Below are positions 44,865 through 53,956 of a stretch of DNA of 64,000 nt, piece by piece. The position numbers and the translations under genes were made by a program. Position 1 is the first letter of the stretch. Every line of letters begins with the position of its first letter. The notes under the pieces were generated by a model. The model did not search any database, was not told the DNA's origin, and saw only the letters and a program-made list of their open reading frames with translations. This DNA is from Chryseobacterium gleum (lineage in GTDB: Bacteria; Bacteroidota; Bacteroidia; Flavobacteriales_D; Crocinitomicaceae): the NCBI GenBank assembly GCA_945882095.1, contig CAMCWF010000001.1, positions 1 through 64,000 on the forward strand, written 5' to 3'.

Positions 44865-45391
44865 GCATGCAATCCGTCATCTTGGTGGATGAACATGACA
44901 ACGCGTTAGGCTCCATGGAAAAAATGGAAGCCCACCACGAGGGAAAGCTTCACAGGGCGTTTTCTGTCTTTATTTTCAACGGTAACAACGAATTGCTTTT
45001 ACAAAAAAGAGCATTAGGAAAATACCATTCTGAAGGATTGTGGACCAACACTTGCTGCAGTCACCCCTCACCTGGAGAAACCGTAATCGAAGCCGCAAAC
45101 AGAAGGCTACAAGAAGAAATGGGATTGCAAACCTTTTTGACAACACTGTTTCACTTTACCTATTTCGCTGAACTTGACAATCAATTAATTGAACACGAAC
45201 TTGACCACGTGCTCATTGGCCATTCGGATGATGAACCCAAGCTCAACCCATTGGAAGTTTCTGAATATCGTTGGGAATCCGTAGATGCAATAAAGAAAGA
45301 AATGGAGGCTAATCCTGAACAATTCACAGTATGGTTTAAGAAAATCATTTTGGAATATCAACAAAAATTTAAACAAACAACATTCGCATGA
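44861..45391 (+). CDS. idi: isopentenyl-diphosphate delta-isomerase, type 1
   Basis: A 176-residue Nudix-fold type 1 isomerase that converts isopentenyl to dimethylallyl diphosphate, feeding carotenoid precursors. The catalytic Cys is in TNTCCSHPSPGE and the catalytic glutamate region is IEHELDHVLIG. It overlaps crtB and the pterin-synthase gene by 4 nt each, which fits co-production for pigment synthesis. Confidence 0.93.
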   Translation: MSMQSVILVDEHDNALGSMEKMEAHHEGKLHRAFSVFIFNGNNELLLQKRALGKYHSEGLWTNTCCSHPSPGETVIEAANRRLQEEMGLQTFLTTLFHFTYFAELDNQLIEHELDHVLIGHSDDEPKLNPLEVSEYRWESVDAIKKEMEANPEQFTVWFKKIILEYQQKFKQTTFA

Positions 45392-45792
45392 AAATCGTAA
45401 GAAGAGTAACATTCAACTCAGCACATAGACTTTACCGCAAGGATTGGAGTGATGAAAAAAACCAAGAAGTATTTGGCCTTTGCAACAACCCGAATTTTCA
45501 TGGACATAATTATGTTATGGAAGTAGGCATTGAAGGACCCATTGACCCTGAAACGGGATTCATTTTAGACGTGAAAGTCATCAAACGCATTCTTTCGGAA
45601 GAAATCATCGAGCGCTTCGACCATCGCAACCTCAACCTAGACTGTCCAGAATTTCATTCTTTAAATCCCACGGTTGAAAACATTGCATGTGTATGCTACG
45701 ATCTACTGGAACCTAGGTTTTCTCAGTATGGAAAGCTGTCGCTTAAATTGTATGAAACCGAAAGCAACTGGGTAGAATACGCCGGGAAATAA
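45388..45792 (+). CDS. 6-pyruvoyl-tetrahydropterin synthase/QueD-family protein
   Basis: A 134-residue enzyme of the PTPS/6-carboxy-tetrahydropterin-synthase family. Zinc ligands are visible in FNSAHR and FHGHNY (His at about 13, 39 and 41), the catalytic Cys in GLCNNPNFHGH, and further active-site parts in FDHRNLN, PTVENIA and YETESN. It could act in queuosine, folate or biopterin synthesis. Its place, coupled to idi by 4 nt and directly before the photolyase, suggests supply of a pterin cofactor, which is inference. Confidence 0.85.
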   Translation: MKIVRRVTFNSAHRLYRKDWSDEKNQEVFGLCNNPNFHGHNYVMEVGIEGPIDPETGFILDVKVIKRILSEEIIERFDHRNLNLDCPEFHSLNPTVENIACVCYDLLEPRFSQYGKLSLKLYETESNWVEYAGK

Positions 45793-45842
45793 CCTGTAAC
45801 TTCTAACCGAAAACATAAGCTCGCCAGGGTTGTTAGTATGCT

Positions 45843-47141
45843 ATGACAAAATCTATTTTTTGGCACCGTAGAGATTTACGCATCGAAGACAATGCCGGAT
45901 TGTACAAAGCCTGTACTAAGTCCGAAGCGGTGCAGCCTGTGTTTATTTTTGACACACAAATTTTAAGTGAATTGGAACCCAACGATGCAAGGGTTGAATT
46001 TATCCATGAACAAATTGAAAGGCTTGCTACAGAATATAAAAACCTTGGGGTATGTCTTCAAGTAGAAATAGGAAACCCGACAGAAATCATTCCTCGCCTC
46101 GCTGCGGAACTGAACGTAGATACAGTCGTGACCAACCGCGATTACGAACCCTATGCCTTGCAGCGCGACAAACACATTCACGAATTGTTGAAAGCACAAG
46201 GAATTGAATTTATTGGCGCAAAGGACCACGTGGTTTTCGAGAAAAATGAGGTTGTTAAAGCCGATGGCTTACCCTACACTGTATTCACGCCCTATTCCCG
46301 AAAATGGAAGGAAGCCCTTTCACAACACCCTATTCAATCCTACGATTCTGTCGCATCACTGCGTTCGGTAAAGGGAATTGCAATGGAAAAACCAATACCC
46401 ACCTTACTGCAATTGGGATTCACCCCTTCTGGAATTTCTTTTCCAACCACCCGCGTCGAGGACCTTTTGATAGAAAAATACAGCGACCAAAGGAATTTTC
46501 CCGCCATTCCAGGAACCTCTAAACTTGGCCTTCACTTGCGATTTGGAACCTTGAGCATCAGAAAACTTGTCATGCGCGCTTGTGGTTTAAACGAAACCTT
46601 TTTGAACGAACTCATTTGGCGAGAGTTTTACCAAATGATCATTTTCCATTTTCCACATACCGTAACCAAGGCTTTTAAACCCGTATACGATGCCATCGTT
46701 TGGGAAAACAATCCCAAGGATTTTCAGCGCTGGTGCGAAGGAACAACTGGCTATCCACTTGTAGATGCAGGCATGCGAGAACTTAACGCGACGGGGTTTA
46801 TGCACAACCGTGTACGCATGGTAACCTCAAGTTTCCTAACAAAGCATCTTTTGATTGATTGGCGTCAAGGAGAGGCGTATTTTGCCAAAAAACTACTCGA
46901 TTTTGAACTGGCCAGCAACGTCGGTGGATGGCAGTGGGCAGCAGGTTCTGGCACGGATGCAGCGCCTTATTTTCGTGTGTTTAATCCTACTGCTCAACAA
47001 GAAAAGTTTGACCCCAAATTTGCCTATGTAAAAAGGTGGGTGCCAGAATTTGGTACACCCGCCTACCCAAAACCCATTGTTGAACATAGCTTTGCAAGAA
47101 ATAGAATTTTAGAACGGTACAAAAGTGCATTAAACCCATAA
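45843..47141 (+). CDS. phr: class I deoxyribodipyrimidine photolyase
   Basis: A 432-residue cryptochrome/photolyase-family enzyme that repairs UV-made pyrimidine dimers with light. The N-terminal antenna domain (WHRRDLRIEDNAGLYKA, FIFDTQIL) and the C-terminal FAD domain (LHLRFGTLSIR, ELIWREFYQMI, HNRVRMVTSSFLTKHLLIDWR, NVGGWQWAAGSGTDAAPYFRVFNP) are complete. It follows the pterin synthase by 50 bp and precedes a peroxiredoxin by 2 bp, consistent with a photoprotection cluster. Confidence 0.93.
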   Translation: MTKSIFWHRRDLRIEDNAGLYKACTKSEAVQPVFIFDTQILSELEPNDARVEFIHEQIERLATEYKNLGVCLQVEIGNPTEIIPRLAAELNVDTVVTNRDYEPYALQRDKHIHELLKAQGIEFIGAKDHVVFEKNEVVKADGLPYTVFTPYSRKWKEALSQHPIQSYDSVASLRSVKGIAMEKPIPTLLQLGFTPSGISFPTTRVEDLLIEKYSDQRNFPAIPGTSKLGLHLRFGTLSIRKLVMRACGLNETFLNELIWREFYQMIIFHFPHTVTKAFKPVYDAIVWENNPKDFQRWCEGTTGYPLVDAGMRELNATGFMHNRVRMVTSSFLTKHLLIDWRQGEAYFAKKLLDFELASNVGGWQWAAGSGTDAAPYFRVFNPTAQQEKFDPKFAYVKRWVPEFGTPAYPKPIVEHSFARNRILERYKSALNP

Positions 47142-47143
47142 TC

Positions 47144-47602
47144 ATGTTAAAAATCGGAGACCCCTGTCCTACTTTCACCTTGGTGAATCAAGAAAATAAA
47201 GAAATCAACCTTGCAGATTTCATCGGAAAAAAAATTCTTGTCGTGTATTTCTATCCAAAGGACAATACGCCTGGATGCACGAAAGAAGCCTGCAGTTTCC
47301 GGGACCGTTACGAAGATTTCAAAGACCTTGGATGTGAAGTTTTTGGCATTTCTTCGGACGATGCGAAATCTCATCAAACCTTTAGCACGCAATACAACCT
47401 ACCTTTTTCTTTGCTATCCGATTCGGACCAAAAGGTTAGAAAAGCATTTGAAGTGCCCACGAATCTTTTTGGACTTTTGCCGGGCAGAGTCACCTACATT
47501 ATCGATTTAGCGGGGAAAATTCAAGGGATTTACAACAGCCAAACGCAACCGGTGAAACACATCACACAAGCGTTGGACAAAGTGAAATCCATGATTGCCT
47601 AG
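47144..47602 (+). CDS. bcp: thioredoxin-dependent thiol peroxidase (BCP-type peroxiredoxin)
   Basis: A 152-residue peroxiredoxin that reduces peroxides. The active-site motif FYPKDNTPGCTKEACSFRD holds the peroxidatic Cys (about 45) and the nearby resolving Cys (about 50) of the BCP/PrxQ group. It begins 2 bp after the photolyase stop, so it belongs to the same transcript and may protect against photo-oxidative stress. Confidence 0.93.
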   Translation: MLKIGDPCPTFTLVNQENKEINLADFIGKKILVVYFYPKDNTPGCTKEACSFRDRYEDFKDLGCEVFGISSDDAKSHQTFSTQYNLPFSLLSDSDQKVRKAFEVPTNLFGLLPGRVTYIIDLAGKIQGIYNSQTQPVKHITQALDKVKSMIA

Positions 47603-47672
47603 GTTCTGGTAATTTTAAAACGGGGCTTCGACTAAACGCTCAGCCGCCGTTTTAGCACCTAGGGGAAGGGAT

Positions 47673-48815
47673 TTACGCCGTCAAAATTCCTCTGGAAATT
47701 ACAATCTTTTGCACTTCTGAGGTCCCTTCATAAATCTGGGTAATTTTGGCATCGCGCATCAAACGTTCAACGTGGTATTCTTTTACAAAACCATAGCCAC
47801 CATGAATTTGAACGGCTTCAACGGTTTGTGTCATTGCGACTTTAGAAGCATACAATTTTGCCATTGCACCCGATTGGTCATAGTTTCTACCGTTGTCTTT
47901 ATCCAACGCTGATTTATACACCAACAGTCGAGCAGCCTCAATTTCAGTAGCCATATCAGCCAACTTGAAAGCAATTGCTTGGTGCTTGTAGATCTCTTTT
48001 CCGAAAGCCTTTCTTTCTTTTGCATACGCAGCCGATAACTCAAATCCACCAGCGGCGATTCCCAATGCTTGGGCAGCAATCCCGATTCTTCCACCGCTCA
48101 ATACTTTCATCGCGAATTTGAATCCGAAACCATCTTCACCGATTCTGTTTTCTTTCGGAACCTTTACATCATTGAATAACAATGTATGGGTATCACTTCC
48201 GCGAATTCCCAATTTATCTTCTTTCGCACCTATGATAAAACCGTCCATACCTTTTTCAATGATCAAAGCATTGATTCCTTTGTGTCCTAATTCCACATTG
48301 GTTTGTGCGATCACTAAATAAATCGAAGCGGTAGACCCATTGGTTATCCAATTCTTAGTACCATTCAACACATAATGATCTCCGTGGTCAATTGCTGTGG
48401 TACGCTGTGAAGTTGCATCTGAACCTGCTTCGGGCTCGGAAAGGCAAAACGCGCCAATTTTCTCTCCTTTTGCCAAAGGAACCAAATACTTTTCTTTTTG
48501 TTCTTCGGTACCAAAAGTTTCTAAACCCCAGCATACCAATGAGTTGTTTACAGACATGCATACAGAAGCAGAAGCATCGACTTTAGAAATCTCCTCCATC
48601 GCCAACACATAGGAAAGGGTATCCATACCACTACCGCCGTATTTCGGATCTACCATCATTCCCATAAATCCCAATTCTCCCAACTGTTTCATTTCCTCTG
48701 TTGGAAATTTTTGCAGGTTGTCGCGCTCAATTACGCCTGGTTTTAATACGTTTTGGGCAAAATCTCTCGCCGCTTCTTTCACTGCTAAATGCTCCTCGGT
48801 TAATTCAAAATGCAT
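47673..48815 (-). CDS. acyl-CoA dehydrogenase
   Basis: A 380-residue flavoprotein of beta-oxidation, probably short- to medium-chain. Motifs: FCLSEPEAGSDATSQRT, WITNGSTA, LGIRGSDTHTLLF, KERKAFGK, VQIHGGYGFVKEYHVERLMRDAKI and the catalytic Glu in IYEGTSEVQ. The frame is open further upstream but the family starts at MHFELTEEHL, so I use the ATG at 48815. A TACTTTTG element lies upstream on the same strand (48844-48851), close to the divergent anmK start. Confidence 0.93.
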   Translation of the reverse strand: MHFELTEEHLAVKEAARDFAQNVLKPGVIERDNLQKFPTEEMKQLGELGFMGMMVDPKYGGSGMDTLSYVLAMEEISKVDASASVCMSVNNSLVCWGLETFGTEEQKEKYLVPLAKGEKIGAFCLSEPEAGSDATSQRTTAIDHGDHYVLNGTKNWITNGSTASIYLVIAQTNVELGHKGINALIIEKGMDGFIIGAKEDKLGIRGSDTHTLLFNDVKVPKENRIGEDGFGFKFAMKVLSGGRIGIAAQALGIAAGGFELSAAYAKERKAFGKEIYKHQAIAFKLADMATEIEAARLLVYKSALDKDNGRNYDQSGAMAKLYASKVAMTQTVEAVQIHGGYGFVKEYHVERLMRDAKITQIYEGTSEVQKIVISRGILTA

Positions 48816-48843
48816 ATTAATCTTGATTAGATTTTTACTTTTA

Positions 48844-48851
48844 CAAAAGTA
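48844..48851 (-). promoter_or_regulatory. -7 element of the acyl-CoA dehydrogenase gene
   Basis: The minus strand reads TACTTTTG, an exact TAnnTTTG match, 28 nt before the start codon. No -33 TTTG is visible at the usual spacing. Confidence 0.45.
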
Positions 48852-48879
48852 ATTGAATTTTCGTTTTGTAACCACATTT

Positions 48880-49953
48880 ATGACTAAAACCATAAGGCTT
48901 ATCGGATTGATGTCTGGAACTTCACTCGACGGATTGGATGTCGCGCATGTTGAATTTAACATAACAGGTGAACACTACACTTTTCAACTCATACATTCAA
49001 AAACCTACGAACTTCCTGTATCCATTAAACACCAACTCGAAAGCATACCCAACGCATTGGCACATTCTGTTTTTAAACTGAACCAAGAAATAGGAAGTCA
49101 TTATGCCGATTGTGTGAATGCCTTTATCTCTGAACATCGCATCGAAAAAAACACCCTTTCAGCCATTGCCTCTCACGGCCAAACCGTCTTTCATCAACCT
49201 CATCTTGGTTACACCGTCCAATTGGGTTGTGGTACCACACTGGCCTATCGCACCGGAATCCAAGTGATAAATAACTTTCGGGCTTTAGACATTGCTGCAG
49301 GTGGACAAGGCGCACCGCTCGTACCGATTGGAGACCATTTGCTTTTTCAAGGCCTTGCTGAAGGATTTTTAAACATCGGGGGATTTGCAAACCTGTCTTT
49401 TGTGCGCGACACAAAAAATGTTGCCTATGACATCGGCCCTGGAAATTTACCTCTAAATGCCTATGCCCAAAAACTGGGCTTTGCTTACGATGACAATGGA
49501 CTATTAAGCAAATCGGGAATCATAAATCAAGCCCTGCTTACTGACTTGAATAACCTGGCCTATTACAATTTAGCTGCACCAAAATCCTTGGGTACGGAAT
49601 GGTTGATGAATTCCTTTTATCCTTTGATTCCAAATGACCTAGACCCTCACAGCGTAATCGCAACCCTGTGTGAGCACATAGCCCAAAGGATTGCCCGAGA
49701 AATAAATCACCACAAACTGGAAAGCATTTATGTTACCGGCGGCGGCGCTCACAACACGTATTTGTTGGATAGAATTCAAAACTACACAAGCTGTAAATGG
49801 GTCATTCCCAACAAGGAAATCATTGATTTTAAGGAAGCCATCATTTTTGCTTTTTTGGGTTTGCGCTATTTGGAAGGTAAGCACAATGCCTTAGCCTCGG
49901 TCACAGGAGCCCAAAAAAATGTGTGTGGTGGAAGCCTACATCTCCCTTTCTAA
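48880..49953 (+). CDS. anmK: anhydro-N-acetylmuramic acid kinase
   Basis: A 357-residue enzyme that opens and phosphorylates 1,6-anhydro-MurNAc during peptidoglycan recycling. The nucleotide motif GLMSGTSLDGLDVAHVEF is at the N-terminus, and AIASHGQTVFHQP, GGFANLSFV and YDIGPGNLPLNAY follow. The start at 48880 (MTKTIRLIG) is preferred over 48853 because the extra nine residues are not part of the family. Confidence 0.93.
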   Translation: MTKTIRLIGLMSGTSLDGLDVAHVEFNITGEHYTFQLIHSKTYELPVSIKHQLESIPNALAHSVFKLNQEIGSHYADCVNAFISEHRIEKNTLSAIASHGQTVFHQPHLGYTVQLGCGTTLAYRTGIQVINNFRALDIAAGGQGAPLVPIGDHLLFQGLAEGFLNIGGFANLSFVRDTKNVAYDIGPGNLPLNAYAQKLGFAYDDNGLLSKSGIINQALLTDLNNLAYYNLAAPKSLGTEWLMNSFYPLIPNDLDPHSVIATLCEHIAQRIAREINHHKLESIYVTGGGAHNTYLLDRIQNYTSCKWVIPNKEIIDFKEAIIFAFLGLRYLEGKHNALASVTGAQKNVCGGSLHLPF

Positions 49954-49960
49954 GGTTTAT

Positions 49961-49992
49961 TCACACGTGTGATGTTGGAAAAATATCCAACA
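49961..49992. promoter_or_regulatory. two adjacent palindromes before the amino-acid dehydrogenase
   Basis: TCACACGTGTGA (49961-49972) is a perfect 12-bp palindrome directly followed by TGTTGGA-aaaata-TCCAACA (49973-49992), a perfect inverted repeat with 7-bp arms. Neither has a T run. A weak -7 box (TAACTTTA, 50019-50026) lies 27 bp downstream, so both sit where an activator or repressor would bind. A hairpin for anmK termination is an alternative for the second. Confidence 0.4.
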
Positions 49993-50051
49993 CTCGGAAA
50001 ATCAATGGACATTCAAAGTAACTTTATCCTCAGAAAAAACACAACCACGCC

Positions 50052-51281
50052 ATGATCGAATTATTAAAAAACTTTGAGAACAAACGTCCAGAAATCGTTT
50101 TTGAATGGAAGGATCCCGAAACCGAAGCTGTTGGATGGGTGGTAATCAATAGTTTACGTGGCGGAGCAGCAGGGGGAGGCACACGGATGCGCATTGGATT
50201 AGACAAACGCGAGGTTGAATCCTTGGCAAAAACCATGGAAGTAAAATTTACCGTTGCTGGTCCTGCGATTGGCGGCGCGAAATCCGGAATTTGCTTTGAC
50301 CCCAACGATCCAAGAAAGGAAGGCGTTTTGCGGAGGTGGTTTGCAGCGGTTACGCCTTTACTCAAAACCTATTACGGTACAGGGGGGGATTTAAACGTAG
50401 ATGAAATTCACGAAGTAATTCCAATCACAGCATCCTGCGGTGTTTTACATCCCCAAGAAGGTGTATTCAATGGCCATTTTAAACCGAATGATACCGATAA
50501 AATGAACCGCATCGGTCAGTTGCAAAAGGGGGTGCTAAAAAACATTACATCAAATGTATTAAGTCCAGACCCTTCGCGAAACTTCGTGGTAGCGGACATG
50601 ATAACAGGATACGGTGTAGCGGTTTCCATTCAACATTATTACAGAATTTGGGGCGGAGCGCTTAAAGACAAGAAGGTCTTAATCCAAGGATGGGGGAATG
50701 TGGGTTCTGCAGCAGCATTTTACCTATCTCAAGCAGGGGCAAAAGTAGTTGGAATCATTGACCGAGTGGGTGGTCTTCTCAACGAGGAAGGGTTTTCATT
50801 CGAAGAAATACGCACGCTTTTTCTGGAGAAAAATGGAAATACCCTTTCGCATCCCCATTTGCTTTCCTACGAAGAAATCAATGAGAAAATTTGGGACATA
50901 CCTGCAGATATTTTTGTGCCTTGTGCAGGAAGCCGCATGATCACAATGGACCAATTAAAAAGAATGCTAAAAGGTAAAGTTCAGGTAATCTCTTCCGGCG
51001 CCAATGTTCCTTTTGCAGACCCAGAGATTTTCTTCGGCGCCATAGCAGAATACGCCGATGCACATTTGTCACTCATTCCTGATTTTATTGCCAATTGCGG
51101 AATGGCCAGGGTTTTTGCCTATTTGATGGGTACAGATTTACCTGAATTGGAAGAATCTTTGATATTCAACGACACGGAGAAAATCATTTCCGATGCTTTA
51201 GAAAAGGTTCATGCAGCGAACCCTTCTTCTCGTAAGATCGCGAATGCGGCCTTTGAAATCGCATTAAAGCAACTAACGTAA
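50052..51281 (+). CDS. Glu/Leu/Phe/Val-family amino-acid dehydrogenase
   Basis: A 409-residue NAD-linked enzyme of the leucine/valine-dehydrogenase branch. The catalytic part (LRGGAAGGGTRMRIG, GPAIGGAKSGICFDP with the active-site Lys, GTGGDLNVDE) and the Rossmann part (VLIQGWGNVGSAAAFYLSQAGA) are complete. It carries out reversible oxidative deamination of a branched-chain or related amino acid. Two palindromes precede it. Confidence 0.88.
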   Translation: MIELLKNFENKRPEIVFEWKDPETEAVGWVVINSLRGGAAGGGTRMRIGLDKREVESLAKTMEVKFTVAGPAIGGAKSGICFDPNDPRKEGVLRRWFAAVTPLLKTYYGTGGDLNVDEIHEVIPITASCGVLHPQEGVFNGHFKPNDTDKMNRIGQLQKGVLKNITSNVLSPDPSRNFVVADMITGYGVAVSIQHYYRIWGGALKDKKVLIQGWGNVGSAAAFYLSQAGAKVVGIIDRVGGLLNEEGFSFEEIRTLFLEKNGNTLSHPHLLSYEEINEKIWDIPADIFVPCAGSRMITMDQLKRMLKGKVQVISSGANVPFADPEIFFGAIAEYADAHLSLIPDFIANCGMARVFAYLMGTDLPELEESLIFNDTEKIISDALEKVHAANPSSRKIANAAFEIALKQLT

Positions 51282-51348
51282 ATGAAAATCGTAACCTTCA
51301 GGCAAGCCAATGTTGTAACTTTTTAATTCTAATGACGATATAACCATT

Positions 51349-52116
51349 ATGGCCACAATTCAACCTAACCAAAACTGGTATGTTCAAAGCAATCCAAAAG
51401 ATGTCCGTAACAGTCTTATCATTTCGACGGGATCTATTTTGTTGTTGGTTTTACTCTTGTTTCTCATTACCTACACAACCCCTGACCCTCCGCCCGTTGC
51501 GCACCTTTTGTTAGAGGAGGAGGTTTTACAAGATGTTGAGGTTGAAGCTTTGTTAATTGCAGATGGTGGTTCAGCAGAAGGTGGGGGGACTCCTTCCAAC
51601 GATGAACGTTCTGAACCTATGGAACAAACCGAACAACTTTTAACGTACAAAGGGCAAGAACCCACTCAAAGTGGGAAATCAAACCACACCACAGGCAACA
51701 ATGCCAACAATCCTTCAAGTTCACCACACAAAGCAAACAATCCTTTTGGAGACGGAGGCACCGGAGGGGGCGAAGGCGGTGGAAATGGCGATTTATTTGG
51801 AAATGGACATGGTACTGGTGGCGAAGGAAATGGAGAAGGCGATGGATACGGCGATGGCCGCGATAGAATTCGAATCAATGACCCAGTTCTCCCAAAATAC
51901 AATACAGACATCGACCTTAAGGTGCATTTGAAACTTACCGTTTCAGGATCAGGTGATGTAACCAATGCTGTCTGCATTAAATCCAAAACCACCACAACCG
52001 ACCAATCCATCATAAACGATGTGGTTCGACAAGTAATCAAGCAAGTGCGTTATAAAAAAGACGCCAAAGACCGTCCAGCCTTTTGCTTTTTCACCGTGAA
52101 AGTGAATGCCAACTAA
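51349..52116 (+). CDS. TonB-like energy-transducer protein
   Basis: A 255-residue protein with one N-terminal membrane segment (about residues 25-43, LLLVLLLFLITY), an acidic then Gly/Asn-rich flexible linker (about 70-170, repeats of GGE, GNG, GDG), and a compact C-terminal domain (about 175-255) shaped like a TonB C-terminal domain (LKLTVSGSGDVTNAV, VVRQVIKQVRYKKD). It may connect the inner membrane to outer-membrane receptors. exbB/exbD are not adjacent in the window. Its stop overlaps the folC start by 11 bp. Confidence 0.7.
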   Translation: MATIQPNQNWYVQSNPKDVRNSLIISTGSILLLVLLLFLITYTTPDPPPVAHLLLEEEVLQDVEVEALLIADGGSAEGGGTPSNDERSEPMEQTEQLLTYKGQEPTQSGKSNHTTGNNANNPSSSPHKANNPFGDGGTGGGEGGGNGDLFGNGHGTGGEGNGEGDGYGDGRDRIRINDPVLPKYNTDIDLKVHLKLTVSGSGDVTNAVCIKSKTTTTDQSIINDVVRQVIKQVRYKKDAKDRPAFCFFTVKVNAN

Positions 52117-53347
52117 GTATTCCATTTCCATTCAATGGTTATTCCAACAATTTCCATCTTACCAAAACCTTGGAGCTCAAGCGTATAAACCCGGACTCGA
52201 AAACACCCGGAACATTTTAGCGCACTTTGAAAATCCTGAAAAAGACTTAACCTTCATACACGTTGCGGGGACCAACGGAAAGGGATCAACGTGTGCGTTT
52301 ATCCATTCTTTTCTTCAACAAAAAGGGTTGAAAGTTGGCCTGTTTACTTCACCTCACTTGGTAGATTTTCGGGAGCGAATACGCATCAACGGAAAAGCAA
52401 TATCGGAAACAGCGGTCATTGATTTTATTGAGCAGGTTCGTCCATTGGAATTGGACCTTTCCTTTTTCGAGATCACCTTGGCGATGGCTTTGGTTTATTT
52501 CAAAGAACAACGATGCGATTATGTCGTACTCGAAACCGGGTTGGGGGGTAGGCTCGACGCTACCAATGTTGTTACCCCTGCCCTATCGATCATCACCAAC
52601 ATTGGATTTGACCACCAGGCTTTTCTTGGGAATACCTTGTTGGAAATTGCGGGAGAAAAAGCAGGAATCATTAAACCTGGCGTCCCTGCGATTTGCGGAG
52701 AAGAAAATCCAACGCTTCAATCTGTATTCAAACAAAAAGCAGAAGCAGAAGGAGCGACCATTTACTTCAGTAACCACAGAATCACAGACGAAGAAAATTT
52801 ACTCCCCTCCTACCAACGTAAAAATGCAGCCTTGGCAATGGAGGGTCTTTCCTTATTGGGATTCGATGTGATGGCATTTGATGTCATTGAAACCTGGAAG
52901 ACATTGTTTCCCCAAACCGGCTTCATGGGCCGTTTGTTTCCATCACCAACCCTACCGAACGTGTGGTATGACGCTTCACACAATGCAGAAGGATTCAATA
53001 CAACCATAGCATCATTGGTACAAATGGGAATCACAAAACCGCTCGTTGTTTTTGGGGCATCTAACGACAAATCGCTTGCGCATTTAATTGAAAGCAGAAA
53101 TAAGGTCGCCTATTGGTATTTCTCTGAATTTAGCAATACGCGAAGTTACCGCACCCTAGAACTTAAGGATACCGTTGCATCGTTGGGATTTGAAACGCAT
53201 GAAATTTTTCAAGATGTGAATGACGCCATCCTCGAAGCGATAAACAAACGAAGTGAAGGGCAAGGCATTCTCGTTACTGGCAGTTTCTTTTTACTGAGTG
53301 ATTGCAGAGAAATACAGCAGTTGATGCGCCATCAATTGGCCCAATGA
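52106..53347 (+). CDS. folC: folylpolyglutamate/dihydrofolate synthase
   Basis: A 413-residue Mur-ligase-like enzyme that adds glutamate to folates. The P-loop region HVAGTNGKGSTCAF (about residues 50-63), TSPHLVDFRERI and ETGLGGRLDATN are conserved; the C-terminal domain shows YDASHNAEGF. It overlaps the TonB-like gene by 11 bp at the start and the convergent rsmG by 16 bp at the end. Confidence 0.93.
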   Translation: MPTKYSISIQWLFQQFPSYQNLGAQAYKPGLENTRNILAHFENPEKDLTFIHVAGTNGKGSTCAFIHSFLQQKGLKVGLFTSPHLVDFRERIRINGKAISETAVIDFIEQVRPLELDLSFFEITLAMALVYFKEQRCDYVVLETGLGGRLDATNVVTPALSIITNIGFDHQAFLGNTLLEIAGEKAGIIKPGVPAICGEENPTLQSVFKQKAEAEGATIYFSNHRITDEENLLPSYQRKNAALAMEGLSLLGFDVMAFDVIETWKTLFPQTGFMGRLFPSPTLPNVWYDASHNAEGFNTTIASLVQMGITKPLVVFGASNDKSLAHLIESRNKVAYWYFSEFSNTRSYRTLELKDTVASLGFETHEIFQDVNDAILEAINKRSEGQGILVTGSFFLLSDCREIQQLMRHQLAQ

Positions 53348-53955
53348 ATTACCTTTTTGGTATCAAAAAAGTCCTCTTCGAAGTGGTTTTTTAAGGGGTG
53401 TTCAACAATCTTTCCTTTAATCCCTTTGAACTCATCGCTAAGGTCCCCGCCTTTTAGGTAAAGAATACCAAAGGGAAACCCACCCTCGTCTTTGCCTTTC
53501 TTGATTTTATCCCTTACCCATTCCACAAAGACGGGCATGGCTGTAACCGCACGCGAAACCACAAAATCAAACATCCCTGGGATTTGTTCTGCCCTTGCAT
53601 GATGACCTGTAACATTGGATAATCCCAAAGCTGAAGCAACTTCATTTACGACTTTAATTTTTTTACCGATGGAATCTACCAATACGAATTGCGATTCTGG
53701 AAAAAGGATGGCCAATGGAATCCCCGGAAATCCACCGCCTGTGCCTACATCCAACACCTTCATTCCGGGTTTAAACGCATATACTTTTGCGATGCCAAGG
53801 GAATGGAGTACGTGGCGTTCATAAAAATTATCGGTGTCTTTCCGCGAGATGACGTTGATTTGTTCATTCCAGAACCGATACAACGCTAACAATTCTTGGA
53901 ATTGATGTCTTTGCTGTTCGCTTATCTCTGGGAAGTAATGTACAATCCTGTCCAC
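53332..53955 (-). CDS. rsmG: 16S rRNA (guanine527-N7)-methyltransferase RsmG
   Basis: A 207-residue SAM-dependent methyltransferase that makes m7G527 in 16S rRNA. Family marks: FWNEQINVISRKDTDNFYERHVLHSL, VLDVGTGGGFPGIPLAIL and FVVSRAVTAM. It is the last gene of a minus-strand unit with the sigma factor (1 bp upstream) and the glycosyltransferase. Its end overlaps the convergent folC. Confidence 0.95.
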   Translation of the reverse strand: MDRIVHYFPEISEQQRHQFQELLALYRFWNEQINVISRKDTDNFYERHVLHSLGIAKVYAFKPGMKVLDVGTGGGFPGIPLAILFPESQFVLVDSIGKKIKVVNEVASALGLSNVTGHHARAEQIPGMFDFVVSRAVTAMPVFVEWVRDKIKKGKDEGGFPFGILYLKGGDLSDEFKGIKGKIVEHPLKNHFEEDFFDTKKVIHWAN

Positions 53956-53956
53956 A

